Of a DNA stretch of 64,000 nucleotides, positions 22,010 to 34,900 are shown piece after piece; position 1 is the first letter of the stretch, and each line of letters starts with the position of its first letter. Both the position numbers and the translations under genes were made by a program. This DNA is from Paraspadella gotoi (lineage: Eukaryota; Chaetognatha): positions 1,954,267-2,018,266 of the forward strand of contig CM119265.1 of the NCBI GenBank assembly GCA_051294375.1. Reading direction: 5' to 3'. The notes under the pieces are model-generated. The model made no database searches. It was given only the letters and a program-made list of their open reading frames with translations, and was not told where the DNA came from.

Positions 22010-23581
22010 ATGGCGGGTTCCTCTTTCTTCCAACAAATAAACTCCCTCCTCTACCGCAACCTGCTGTTGAAGCGCAAAAACTTTCGCCAGTTGCTGGAGG
22101 AGATTTTTATCCCCATCATCGTCGCCGCCTCCTTCTCGGCCTTCAGCTTCAAACTCACCCAAAATGAGTCGCTGGAGAAGAGAGTAGCCTTTCCAGAGTA
22201 TCGGTTTAAGGGTAAGAGAGAGAGCGATAGAGATGAAGAAGAAAAAAGAGAGAGAGAATAAGAAAGTAAGAGACAGAGAAAGAAAAAAGCTTCAAGCATT
22301 GAGCAATTCAACAGACATTTTCTTTTCTTTTTTTTTTTTTTTTTTTTTTTTGCTTTTCCCCACCTTCATTTCTTGGGGGAAAAAAAAGCAGACCCCCGCT
22401 TTCTCCCGTCCCCTCTCCCTTATCCTCTCCCCCTCTAATCCCACCACCCTCTTCCTCGCCTCCTTCCTTCGCCATCGTCTCCCCTTTTCTTCCGTGGAGG
22501 TGAAGCCGAACGCGTCGTCGATGGAGGAAGCGTTCGATGCTGATCCCGACGCGTTTTACGGTGGCGTCGCTTTCCAGTTCGAGGCGGGAGGTGAGTACAC
22601 CGAGTAGTCGGGCCATGTTAGAGGTGTTCGATGCTGATCATGATGCGTTTTCAGTTTGTGGATGAAGGTTGGAAAGGGAGAGAGATGGAGAAAGCTTTTG
22701 TACTGATTCTCCTTTTTTTTCTTCATCCCGTCTCTTCTCCCCCCTTTCCCTCCCTCTGCCATTTCTCTTTCTACCTTCCTCCTCCGACTTTCCTTCTCCA
22801 ACCTTCCTCCTCCGTTTCAGAACCCAAGTACCGCGTCAAGTACGAAATCCGTCTTCCTTACGAACGCGCGCCCAAACACTCTTCCTTTAGTTCCAGTCGT
22901 CATTGTCACGATGCCTCGGGTCTTCATCGCGGGTAAGGCCACTTGGAGATCCTCTTCATTACTCTCCCAAACCTTATCAATCTCTCCTTCTCCAGCTGCA
23001 TCGCGCATTCGTATCTTCTCTCTGGCTTCGCCTTTCTCCAAGCAACCGTCGACGAAGGACTGCTGCGACTGTGGGACTCGAATTCCTCGTCGCTGCCGTC
23101 GGCCGCCGAGTGGCTCGTCCAGATGCTCCCGAGGGAGATCGCGTCGCGCTCTTACCAGAGTCATCACGACGTTAAAGTGAGGCAGTTGAAAGAATTCACT
23201 GGTAACATTTATTTGTTTATTTAATCAACTATTTATATTGATTTATTCGGTAACTAAGTATTTAATGTCTCCACCAGGATTACGTGAAAGCGTTTTCATT
23301 CCCAATTTTTCTGCCTTTCGTCTTCTACAGCCTCATCACTTCGCTGACCATCGGCTTGGTCGCCGAAAAGGTGAGACGGAGCTCTGACTCTTTTCAATTT
23401 TAACTCAATATTAATTTTATTTTAAATAAAAAATTCAGGAGAAAGGCCTGAAAAAGTCTCTCCGCCTGATGGGCATGTCAGAGTCGGCCTACTGGATCGC
23501 CTGGTTCATCGTCTATCTCATCGTCTGCGTCGTCGTCGTCGGTGTCGTCGTCGCCGTTTTTCGAATCGGAAGCCTTTTGAA

Positions 23582-23641
<60 letters not shown>

Positions 23642-24249
23642 TGAGTGAGATAGTCTGTCGCGTTGGTTCGATTTCTACTTTTGCTTTCGATTTATAATTT
23701 TCAATGTTTCGCTTATTTTTCTTTTCTTTTCATTCTCTCATTTTCCTGCACTCAACGTTTCATCTTCTTCTTCTTCTTCTTTTCCTCCTCTCAGCCTCAT
23801 TCCTCTTACCTCCTCTTCTTCCTCCTCCTCCTCCTCTTCTCGCTCTCCTGCGTCACCTTTTCTTTCCTCGTCTCTTCCTTCTTCAAAGAGACGAAGTCGG
23901 CCGGCATCACCGCCGCCGCTTTTCTCGTCCTCTTTCCCTTCGTCTATCTCGCCGTCAAGTATAGGTCAGAAGGTCGAGGGTTCGAAAACCGAAGGGGGGC
24001 TCACGTTTTTTTTTTCTTCCGCAAATGTTACTGGGATCCATTGTATTCAGCCTCCGAAACGAATTTATTGTGGGCAACGATTTGAGAAGTGTTTTATTAA
24101 TATATTTATTAATATATATATATGTTGGCAACGAATTGAGAAGATTTTTAGAGCAAGATATGACTTTCGAGGAACAAAAACAGATGAAGAAAAAAAATGA
24201 GCCTTTGCCGTATAACGGTGAAACTAGGTTTTGAAACGAATCGTAACGT

Positions 24250-24307
<58 letters not shown>

Positions 24308-24763
24308 CTATAGAGAGGGAGAGTTGTTGACGCGTTTCGTATTATCTGCAGCCACATTATTAAACTTTCGCTTTCATCCCCCGACGATTTAAACAATTAC
24401 GAGTTACAATTACAATTACGCTCACTTATACATCCCTCGCTCTTACCTTTGATATCCAACCAGGAGCCTGAAAGAGAAGAACGGTGGAGCCATTCAATTC
24501 TGGCTTTCAGGTCTCCTCTCTCCAGTCGCCTTCTCTCAACTTCTCGAGACGGCCTTCGATCTTGATCTCAGCAGCGGTAAAGGATTGCATTTGATTGGTC
24601 TCGACTCTGGTGGCGGGAAGGGATATGATTGGCCGGTGAATCTATTAGTTGGAATATTTCTATAGCGTTATTGGATGGGGGAAAATTTAAAAAGACCACG
24701 TCGAAGGAACATCGGATCGGATCGGATCGGCCGATACCGATAATGATGATGATGATGATGATA

Positions 24764-24795
<32 letters not shown>

Positions 24796-27700
24796 AATAA
24801 AAGTTTTTGTACATAGATTCAGTTTTAGAAAGAAATTAAAGAATATATATATAACTACAGGCTTCTCTTTCTCTTCGGTGGAACAGTTGGTCGACGATCC
24901 GTGAATCTTGATGTCATATCTTTTTTCCGCCAGATGGCCTCGTGTTTTCACAAGTGACTGCGTCGTCGTGGTTGGCGGTAAATCGCGGATCCGTCGAACA
25001 GATGACGCTGTTGGACTGGATGCTCTTGATTACGGGTACAGTGAAACAACATACTTCTTTAATTTATGACATTTTTTTTCATTTTATACTAAATAGTGAA
25101 TATATAATAGTAAATAATAAATAGTGAATTAAAAGGATTAAATCAAAATAGCATTTTCTTCTCCTGTCAGTCGACATCTTCCTCTACGCCCTGTTGGCTC
25201 TTTACGTCGAGCAAGTTCTTCCCCAATTCCTTGGCGGCGTCGGACTCGATCCTGTCTTCTTTCTCCGCAAGGAATATTGGCGCCCGTCGAAGAATGACGA
25301 CGACGACGACGACGACGACGGCGACTCTCTCGAATCTTCCCCCGAAGTGGAAGACCCGACGCCTGAAGTTGGTCGTCGACGCTGTCTGCGTCTCCGTAGC
25401 CTGACCAAGCGGTTCGACGACGCCTGCGGTCGCTGCCACTGCGCCTGCGTCCAGCGGTGCACGCAGCCCTCAACGACGGCGTTGGAGGATCTCAGTCTCG
25501 ACGCCTACAGAGGAGAAATAACTTGTCTCCTCGGCCACAACGGATCGGGCAAAACCACGCTCGTCAATCTCCTCGTCGGCGCCCTAGCGCCATCTTCCGG
25601 CGTCGCCCGCGTCTACGGCCGACCCACGGCGCCCGGCACCGCGGACGTGCGGATTCTCCAGCGCCGGACGGGAATCTGTCCGCAGGAGGACGTGCTGTAC
25701 GAGAGACTCTCCTGTCGGGAACATTTGGCCGTGACGGGGAAGTTTAGGGGTGAGTAGAGAGAGAGCCTTTCTTTGTAACTGTCTCGATTATCGTTTTTTT
25801 CTATGAAGGTAGTGAAACCAATGTAAAATTATCGATTCACTCTTTTGATGAGCTAACCGACTTCAGCCAGGATTTTTTACAAGATTATAAACTGTGAGAG
25901 TGTACGGATTGAAAGCTTGTAGGGTCCAGAGAGGTTATTAACTCGCGGGGAACCTTGCTCCCTTCGTCAATCAAGAGGTATAATGTTTTATTAACTGTTT
26001 CAATTGTATGTATTGTATAACTCCAAGTCTAGATTGTCTAATATTCTTCCTCCTCCTCAGGCGCGTTTTCCTCCTCCTCCTCCGCGGACTCTCTTCTCCG
26101 CGATGTTCTCTTGTTCGACCGACGCGACGTCGAAGCGAGAAATTTGAGCGGCGGCGAAAAACGGAAGCTCTGCGTCGCCTTGGCCCTCATCGGTCAGGGT
26201 TTTCGGATAAAAATATACTTATATATTTTATTAAATACGATATATAAATTAAACGCGCTTTTCCAGGAAATCCCAAGTTCTTAATACTCGACGAACCGAC
26301 AGCGGGAATGGATCCTCTTTCTCGTCGGGCCATCTGGCGGCTGCTGCGTCGGGAAAAGACCGACAAGCTCGTTATCCTCACCACTCATTTCATGGACGAG
26401 GTAGTTTGCTCTTTGTTATTCGTCCCCACTTTTTATCGGCTTTTTTTCTTTTTTGACCTGCTCGTTTTCAGGCCGACATCCTCAGCGATCGAAAGGCCAT
26501 CATCGCCGCGGGGAAGTTAAAGTGTTACGGCTCCTCGCTCTTCTTGAAGAACAGGTTATCACTGAGCTTTTACAAAGTTTTTTTCGGGATTTTTTATTTT
26601 GATTCTCTTTCCATATCTCTCTCTCTCTCTCTCTCTCACACAGATTCGGCATCGGGTACCACCTCCGTCTCCTGCTGCATTCAGACGCTTCGTCGCAGCA
26701 GCGAGAAGCGATCGAGGCTGCGGTGACGGGAGGCGTGGCTGACGCCGCTCTTGAGACCGAGCGAGATGGGGTGAGCTTCTGAAGTCTCTGATCAATCATT
26801 TTTTAATTTAAATTCGTGTTTGTTTGTTTATGTTTAGGAATTGTCTTTCCTACTTCCGTCGAGAGCATCGTCGTCCTTCGCTCCGTTGTTGTCCTCCATC
26901 GACGCGAAAAAGGAAACTTTGGGGATTCGATCTTACGCGCTCAACATGACCTCGTTGGAGGAAGTCTTTTTCAAGGTAGAGGAGAGAGAAAAGAGGGGGA
27001 AATAAGAAAGATAGGAAAGTGGCTTGGAAGAGAGGCATGAGAAAAAAACAAGGAAGAGAGGCAAGGAAGAAAGGCATGGGAAAGAGGCATGGGAAAGAAG
27101 CAAGGAAGAGAGGCAAGAAAAAGAGGCATGGGAAAGAAGCAAGGAAAGAGAGGCATGGAAAAGAGCCATGGAAAAGAAGCAAGGAAGAGAGGCAAGGAAA
27201 TGAGGCATGGGAAAGAGGCATGGGAAGAAGCAAGGAAAAGAGGCAAATTAGACGGTTTCGCACTCCTGATTTTATAGATGGGTTTTGATTCGGAGGCGGA
27301 AAATTCCGGACCTAATCCGCCAGAGGCCGAGTCGCCGGATCTGAGAGTGCCGGATTCGTCGGCACCGCAATCGAGCGCGTCGGAGCCGGAGGCGAGCGCG
27401 CCGGAATTGCGAGCGACTGCTTCGTCCAAGGCCGAGAAGAGGGAAACGGAAGATGAAATCGGTTCTAGCAAAATCTACACCAAATCCCCCATTTGTAAGA
27501 ATCGATCAACACTGAATTAAAAAAAAAGCCTTATCCAAACTTACCTTTTCTCCTCCGCAGGGCGCGCCCTGCTCCCATTGGCGGGGTTCAACTTGCTTCG
27601 CCTTCGACTCCTCGCCGCTAAAAAGTCCGCCTTCCTTTTCGTCGTCGTCTTCCCCGCGCTGAAGACGGTGTTGGGCTGCAAATTGGTCACGTGGATTCCG

Positions 27701-30700
27701 AGCTCGACGCGTTACGTGCCCCAAGTCGACTTGAGGCTCTCTCACGTTCGTTGACGTATTATTTGATATTAATAATAATTAATTAATTAAAACCCGTAGA
27801 ATTGAACTTCCCTTTTTAACCCTCAAGGTTTACATCGGCGACGAAATCTTCTACGACGGACCCCCCGACTTCGGCGACCTCCTCGGAGGCTTCGAGTCTG
27901 TATCGGTGACCCCGACGAACTTCAGTGACGACGAGTCCTTCAAGGCTCAACTCTTTTCCCATCAAATCGTTGCGGGTCAGAATTTTTCTTAGGGTTGGGG
28001 TAAAATTTTACTATCGCGGTCTAAGATTTTTTTTTTATAATAATGCAAACAAATTTTATTAATTTAAAAAAAATGATAAAAATTACGCTAAAACCATCCT
28101 TAAACTACCTATAACCCTAAAATCCCACCTCACCCCAGTCGGCGAAAGTAAAATTATGCCGGGATTCGGTTCTAAGTAAAACCTTTTCCCCTTTCTCTTC
28201 TCTAGGCATCCAAATCTCCGCCCCACCATCAACTCTTAAACTTTTCTACGGCGGCTCTGACACTTTCGCCATCGACGACGCCGCCGTCTTTCCCTCCATC
28301 ATCAACTTTCTCACCAACGCGGTCGCCTGCGCCCGAGCCGCGACGAGGATTGGGGAAGTTAAGTTCGCCGGGGATTGGATCTTCGGTGAGGAATCGTCTG
28401 CTTCTTTCGCGATTAGTAAATCGTAGAGCAGATATTTTTGTTGTGAAAACCGATGGTAGGCGACAAAAAAAAAATTTTTCATTTGGACCCAAATACCAAC
28501 TTTGAGAAATGCTGCAATATGCAAATTAGATTTAAAAATGTATCTATATTTTTCCTTCTTTAAGACTGCGATTCCGACCTGGTCGACATCCAAGTGAGGA
28601 ACCACTCTTTCCCCAAACGCTACTACGTCGACTTCGCCGCTTACTTCGCCATCTTCTTCCTCGTCACTCCGATGCTCATCGTCGCGCCCACCGCCGCCGC
28701 CGTCGACGTCGTCAAGGATCGATACTTCCGGTCAGGGTTGTTGTTGTTGTTGTCCTTTCACTCTAACGTTGAGCCGGCAACCAATAACTTACTTCCCTCT
28801 CCCAGAACCCGGTCCCAGTTTCGCTCGATGGGCGTGTCCTCTGGCATCTATTGGTTTTCCACTGTGACGTGGGACGCCCTCTGCGCCACGATCGTCATCG
28901 GCGCCGCCCTCATCAGCGTCAAGGCCTTCGCGGTGCCCGTCTTTAGCGAGGCGGGTCGATTCGCCGTCGTCTCCGCTTTCTTCCTTCTCTACACTCCGAT
29001 GTTGATCGTGCTCGGCTATAATCTCGCTTTTCTATTTCAAAAGTGAGGAATTGGTGTAAATTCCATTAATTACCAATTAATTAACTTCTTACGTCACCCC
29101 CCCCGCGGTTCCCAGCCCCGAGACTTGCCAGCGCCGCCTCCCCAATATTCTCCTCCTCATCTCTCTCGCTCCCTATTTCGCCTCCTCCCCTCTGGCGGAC
29201 AAATTCTCCATTTCTCTCGATGTTCTTCACCGCTTATTGTGTCTACTACTCCCGCCTTATAATCTCTACGGGGGATTGCACTTTCTTTATCTGGCCAAGT
29301 CGAAAAAGGACGTGGACAGGTGAGAGAGAGAGAGAGAATGAATATAAGGCAGAATATGTAATAACAAAAGACCAACAAACCAAAATGATAAAAAAGATGT
29401 TTTCTTTGTAAGTTCTCATGCTTATGAAATTTGCACAACCAATATAAAAATTATCCATTCATTTAATAAATAAGCTATCTTGCCCCTGACTTTGGACAGG
29501 CTTTGCCAAAGCTGGCTTTGGTGGTTTAAGGCCTCCATCACTCTTACAAGATAATAACATAGCAGGTCCCTGCAAGCTTTCATGTCATATTTCTGAGAAT
29601 TCTCACAAATCTACTCTACAGCCAATCAATCCTTACTTACGCTTTGGACCCGAACGTCTTCTTCGCATTGTCGTCGACGACTGTCTGGCTCTTCCTCCTA
29701 TGCGCTTCACTTCCCGTCCTCGAATCTCTTGACAGAAGAGGGTGTTGGCGTTGGAGTCCATCATCTCGTCGACCCTGTCGGCGCCGGAAAGGAGGAGCCG
29801 GGAAAGATGTCGCCGGGAGAGACGATGTCGAGGAACTCGGAAAAGATCCTGACGACGACGAAGACGTGAAAAAAGAAAAGGAGCGAGTTGACGAAATGCT
29901 CGATAAAAAGAGAAGAGAAAATCTCCCTCCGTTGGTTCTGAGTCGCGTTGGCAAATCGTATTCGACATTCGCGTCGTCCGAATTTTGGGCCGTGAGGGAT
30001 TTGAGTTTCGCCGTCGAGGAGGACGAGATCTTCGGCCTTTTGGGTCCCAACGGCGCCGGGAAGAGTACGACGATGGACATCGTCACTGGTACCAAATCCT
30101 ATTAGATGCTTATTATCAAATTGGTACAACAAATATCAAATTATCAACTCGTTCAATAAATAAGCTATCTTGCCCCTGACTTTTGACGGGCTATTGTAAT
30201 TATAATTAGAAGACTGAAGTTAATAAACCGCATATTTTAACTCAGGCGAAACTTCCGCCACGACCGGTCTCGTTTTCGTGGATGGGCGCTCCTCTTCCTC
30301 TTCAATCGCCTTCTGCCCTCAGTTCAATCCGCTCTACGACGATCTCACCGTCGAGGGACATTTGCAAGTCTTCGCTCTTCTCGCTCGAGTCGATCCTAAA
30401 TTGATCGAGTCTGTCGTCGGGAAGGTGAGAGAAATGAAATTAGCATCATAGAAAAAATTAATATGATAGTGATGAGTGAGTCTTCGAATAATCTTGGTCA
30501 CATAATTGTTTCCATCAAAAGAAATTATCTACTATGAAATTGGTGCCACGAAAATAATTAAATAATTGAGCTGTCCTGCCCTTGACTTTTGACTGGCGAA
30601 GTTGGGTTAAGGCCCCTATCCCTCTTGCAAGGTACTAACATAAGCAGGACCCTGTAGGCTTTCATTCAAGACTCACAGTCTAGTTTATTCCCTCCCCAAT

Positions 30701-31563
30701 ATAATAAGAAAAGTGTCCTTTATCTAATCTTTCAACCTTCGCAGACCCTTGATCGTCTCCGCATCAAGGAGCACGCCTTCAAGAGAGTCTCCGCGATCTC
30801 TGGCGGAACAAAGAGAAAACTGAGCTTCGCCCTCGCGATGTTGACCGACTCCAGATTGGCTCTGCTCGACGAACCATCCACAGGTTTGACGATATCCTTG
30901 GAGAGAGGAGGAAAATGTATCGAGCTTTAACAATCAATCAATCAATCCCTTTCCCCAGGAATGGATCCGGTCTCGAAACGTTTCTTGTGGAACTTTATCA
31001 CCACCGAGCTGCGTCCGCCGAATGCCTCCGCCGCAGCCGCCGCTCCCCGTCGCCGCCGCGCCGCCGTTCTCACCACCCATTCGATGGAGGAGGCGGAGGC
31101 TCTTTGCACGAGGATCGGCATCGTGGTTCGAGGTCGGCTGCGGTGTCTGGGGTCGGCGGAGAGGCTGAAGCAGACCCACGGGGATGCTCTTTGGTTGGAG
31201 GTCAAGTTGAAGGGAGAGAAGGAAGAGGAGGAGAAAGAACCTGAAATGGCTTATGCGACGGCGTTGGCCGACTTATCGAATCGTCTATTTCGATCAGACT
31301 CGACGCGCGACGACGAAACCGGCGTCGCGGCGTCGGACCACACCACATTTCCGCCCGGCGTCGTCGTCAAGGAATTCTTCGACGGGCGCGTCACCCTCAA
31401 AATCTCCAAAGCGACGGCCCCTTCAATGGCGGCGTCGTTCGCGGCGCTCGAGGACGCCAAGGCCGCCGGCGTCGTCGTAGATTACGCCTTCAGCGAAGCC
31501 ACGCTCGAGCAGGTCTTTCTCGACATGGCCAAAGAGCAGGAGGTGGAGGAGGCAGGGGTGTGA
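22010..31563 (+). CDS. ABCA5-like full-size ABC transporter
   Basis: Subfamily A lipid transporter with two transmembrane and two nucleotide-binding halves. Exons: 22010-22211, about 22500-22590 (start uncertain), 22821-22932, 22996-23176, 23278-23370, 23439-23582, 23795-23964, 24464-24576, 24934-25035, 25171-25749, 26061-26192, 26267-26400, 26472-26554, 26644-26770, 26838-26975, 27278-27494, 27561-27745, 27828-27975, 28206-28385, 28565-28730, 28806-29042, 29116-29319, 29622-30088, 30246-30424, 30745-30883, 30959-31563. NBD1 has Walker [10 protein letters not shown], signature LSGGEKRKL, Walker [13 protein letters not shown] and [18 protein letters not shown]2 has [21 protein letters not shown] and [13 protein letters not shown]. 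The loop [19 protein letters not shown], the pre-NBD1 [11 protein letters not shown] and the C-terminal [15 protein letters not shown] point to the ABCA5 branch. NBD1 is preceded by a poly-Asp run, and a Cys-rich insert lies before Walker A. Length is about 1,700 aa. Only the join of exon 1 to exon 2 fails on phase. Confidence 0.9.
23583..23639 (+). repeat. (GA)n microsatellite from a 5' splice site
   Basis: The donor GTGAGA after the ABCA exon 23439-23582 expands directly into more than 25 GA units. Confidence 0.95.
24254..24302 (+). repeat. (GA)n microsatellite in ABCA intron
   Basis: About 24 GA units lie inside the intron 23965-24463, not adjacent to a splice site. Confidence 0.95.
24741..24798 (+). 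repeat. (GAT)n microsatellite in ABCA intron
   Basis: About 19 ATG/GAT triplets with one or two interruptions. They give a spurious poly-Met frame on the plus strand and poly-Ile on the minus strand. GGATCGGATCGGATCGG precedes it. Confidence 0.95.
26990..27245 (+). repeat. Purine-rich degenerate tandem array in ABCA intron
   Basis: Units of the type GAGGCATGGGAAAGAAGCAA recur about ten times with variable spacing across the intron 26976-27277, leaving open but meaningless frames on both strands. Confidence 0.85.
29428..29605 (+). repeat. Dispersed element copy in ABCA intron 22
   Basis: It starts with CACAACCAATATAAAAATTA and ends near CCCTGCAAGCTTTCATGTCA. The 3' part is the reverse complement of 7440-7505, so this copy shares both ends with the VPS16 intron copy but has a different middle. 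Confidence 0.85.
30112..30195 (+). repeat. Dispersed element, 5' fragment in ABCA intron 23
   Basis: TTGGTACAACAAATATCAAA through AAGCTATCTTGCCCCTGACT matches the 5' half of the 29428 copy. Confidence 0.8.
30535..30675 (+). repeat. Dispersed element copy in ABCA intron 24
   Basis: AATTGGTGCCACGAAAATAA through TGTCCTGCCCTTGACTTTTG and AAGCAGGACCCTGTAGGCTT, with CTAGTTTATTC after it. It is a diverged copy of the same family. Confidence 0.75.
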
Positions 31564-31941
31564 GTCATGGAAAGGGAGAAAGGGTTTGAACCGGCGACCT
31601 CGCTTTCAAGAATCCTATTCAAGACCTATTCCTATTCCTATTCCGAGTGACCGCGTCTTGCTTTCGTCTATAACTCTCAGAACTGACTTTCATCGCTTGC
31701 GTCTTACGCAACAGTTCCAATTTTTTTCCGTTGTTTTAATTTTATCGTTATATGCATTGTATTATTCAGTCGTTTCTGCTAACGTGTTCCTTATGGTGCT
31801 AGATATTTAAATGTGCTAAAAACTAAACCGTTATTTCCCACGGATTCTATCCTCGCCCACAACGAAGCAAAAAAAAAAAAAAAAAACTGTCTTTGTTTCC
31901 CCCCTCCCCTTTCGTCTCGCACCACCCCTCCTCTCGTTGCC
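31564..31941. other. Intergenic region ABCA5-like to MYND-prefoldin gene
   Basis: Only 378 nt separate the two plus-strand genes. It contains an A-run (31867-31886), then a pyrimidine-rich stretch leading into the start codon context GCCATGG. No exon is seen. Confidence 0.5.
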
Positions 31942-34900
31942 ATGGGCGACGGAGACGCAGTCTGCGCCACTTGCGGTCGGACCGACATCAAACTCCGCCT
32001 CTGCACCAGATGTCGCGCCGTTCGTTATTGCTCAACCGATTGCCAGCGCAAAGACTGGAACGCCGGACACAAGAGCGTTTGCTCCTCGGCGAAAGGAGCA
32101 ACGACGTCGGGAACTGGAGCGGCGCCGGAAATCTCGGACGAGACGCGCCGGACATTGATGGAGTTGATGGGGAAGATTCACAGTCTGGAGACGTCGGTGA
32201 AGACGACGGACGCTCAGATTCAAGCCTTGCAAGTCAGTTGGGCGTAGAGGATGAAGTTGTGAGAGTTGATTGATATGTAATTTTGTACGTTTGTGGGAGA
32301 ATGTCAATTTTAAGAAGTCCCTTATCAAGGGAAGATGGGTGCTAGATTTAGTCAGTGACACAAATTACACAGAAATTCTCTGTCAGGCGAAACAGTTTAA
32401 AACTGAGAGTTCTGTAATAAAGTATAATATTTTTAAGTATCTTTCAGAGATAAAAAAAAATCTCAAAAGATTATTTGGCCCGCCGTACTATTTATTATGT
32501 ACTAAGTAACCGATCTTCAAGCTCCTCACTTTAATAGAAAAAATCTTTTGAAATTCTTCTGCTAATCTTATTTTCGATTTTCGTCTTTGAGACCCTTTGA
32601 CTTTGACTTTGCTTAGTTTTGTTTGAAAACTTAAACCCAAAATTCGATTAGTATTGAGTTTTATTTTTTTTTTAAATGAAACTGGGGAATCCAGAAAACA
32701 TCGAAATGTAGCTTATAGTCTTTGAATTTAATTGTTTGGCTTTTCGCTCGAAGCCAGCCGACCCGAGTCTTAGAACTTGGTCTTGGGTCTGGTCTCCAAC
32801 CAGCGCTTGATGCCCGCCTGGTCTTCCACCCTCTCTGCGATCCCTTTTAGTTTCTCCGGGAAAGTTAATTCCGGGACGAACACTTTCATCATCCTGGAGA
32901 AGAAAAAAAAGAGGTGAAAGTTTATTTATTAGTCTTATATATATTTATATTTATATTAATTAATATTATTATCCAGGCCTCTCTCGGCAATTAACCCATA
33001 ACGTTTTGACTTCAATTTTCTCAACATATTTTTATTTATTCTTGACTGACTTTGATGAGACGAGGGAAATGTCGGCGATTGACATCTTGGATCCCAGAAA
33101 GTAATCTCCTTTGATCCAGCGCTCGATCTTTGCGAAAATTTCCGGGAATTCCTATTCATGGCATACATATTACATAATACGATTAAATTTCATCTAAATG
33201 ATTTTTTGAAAAAGCTAATTAATTTAATTAATATATTACTAAACATTAAAATAAAATTGAGATTTTGATACTCTGCTACAGATACCTGACAGATTTTCTC
33301 CCTCTTTTCCTTCTTCTTCTCCTCGTCCGTCTCGTGGACGAGCGCGCCCATCTTGGGTCCGAGTTCGCTGGTCATCGTCTCGCAGATCATGTCCGCGTAT
33401 AAAGCCTGAAAGGGAAAGAACAAATGGCCCTCGATCCCTTGTCGCCCTGAGATATGATATGATATGAGATATGATATGATATGATATGAGACAAATGATC
33501 CTCGATCCCTCGTCGCCCCGAGATGATCCACCGCCCGCCTTGGATCACTCACTTCCTCATCGTCGTCGCCCATCAATCCGAATTTTCTGGCCAAGTATCT
33601 GGAGATGGCCGCTCCCTGACAGTACGTGACTCCGTCGATCTCCAAGACCGGCATTTGACCCAGGGGCATCTTGGCCTTGGTCTCCGGGTTCCAGGCCTGC
33701 GGGCAATCGTCGCTGTACAAAAAAAATGGGGGGGGATTGTTAATAAGGAGGATAAATTAATATAATATCGATTCAACAATTGATCGAAAAATGTTAAGAG
33801 ATCGTAGGTGAAATTTTTGGCGGCCTAAGTTTTCTTCACCTTACCCAATCGTCAACTTCCATCTTTGCCTCACCCGTATCGTACGTCCTCGTACTCCTGA
33901 CCCGCCGCAGCGAAGAGGAGGCGGCAGAGCTCGGCGCGCCCGGTCAGGTTGAAGTAGTGGAGGCGGTACTTGGGCATGATCGGCGTCGCGGATCGTCGTA
34001 GAGGGTCCACAGAAGTAGGACGTTTCCAATGGCTCTGTAACCGAATTAAATAAATTTTAATGGGGTTTTTTTTTACGAGAAAAAAAAACAAACTTAACAT
34101 TAGCCGACTATGGTTAGGGGTGGTTTAGGGTTAAGGTAGGTAATAATTGTTATTTTTTTTATATATCAATTGTTAAACAAACGAAGCGAAGATCTTAGTC
34201 GACAAATGTAAAATTTTCCACAAATGGTTTCTTTCAAGTTTGAAACAAAAAAAGTTTTTCCGCCAAAAATATATCGGTCTGAATTTTTTTTAAAACCAAA
34301 AATCGAAAAAAATTTATGTGTGTGTGTGAGAAAAATGGGTGTGTGGGCTGGTATCTCGACACCGCCCCCTCCTCTTTCGACCCTTTTTACTTTTTAACTT
34401 TTATACTTTTGAGTTTTAAGTTTTTTTACTTATCAAAATGAGATTAAATCGCGTCTCTCGACCTTTGATTTTTTTTTATTTAGCTTAAAGTTAAAGCTGA
34501 GATAGCGATTCCAGCGGGCGGAGTGAGAGAGAGGAAGAGAGTGAGAGAGAGTCTGGAGTCTCGATCGAGTCTGACTCATTATATAACGACAGAGAGAGAG
34601 AGAGAGAGAGTTTGGTTCGAGGATGAGGGGTCGTAAACTCTTAAGAGAGAAATTGAGTGAAAGAAAAGGAGCCAAAGATTTGGACAGAGCTCGGTCCAAA
34701 GACCCGGCAAAAAATCTGGGAGTGTTTTCTTTTGTGACTACTCAATATAGTCTCTCTTTCTTTCTCTTAAATAAACTGTTGTCTTAACCGTGTTCACGAT
34801 CCAATTTTTCCGGGTGTCTGAATTGTATTTGCATAGCGAGAAAGAGATCGCGTCTTAAGATTGGAGCATACGGAGCGAAAAAGAATCGAAGCATTAAGTA

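Noticed and set aside
24629-24904. Plus-strand frame with a poly-Met stretch
   Set aside because: Reading of a GAT microsatellite inside an ABCA intron.
27019-27288. Plus-strand Lys/Arg/Gly-rich frame
   Set aside because: Arises from the purine-rich tandem array in an ABCA intron; only the part after 27278 is a true exon, in another frame.
31585-31610. tRNA T-arm-like sequence (GGTTTGAACCGGCGACCTC)
   Set aside because: No D arm, anticodon arm or acceptor stem can be built around it on either strand.
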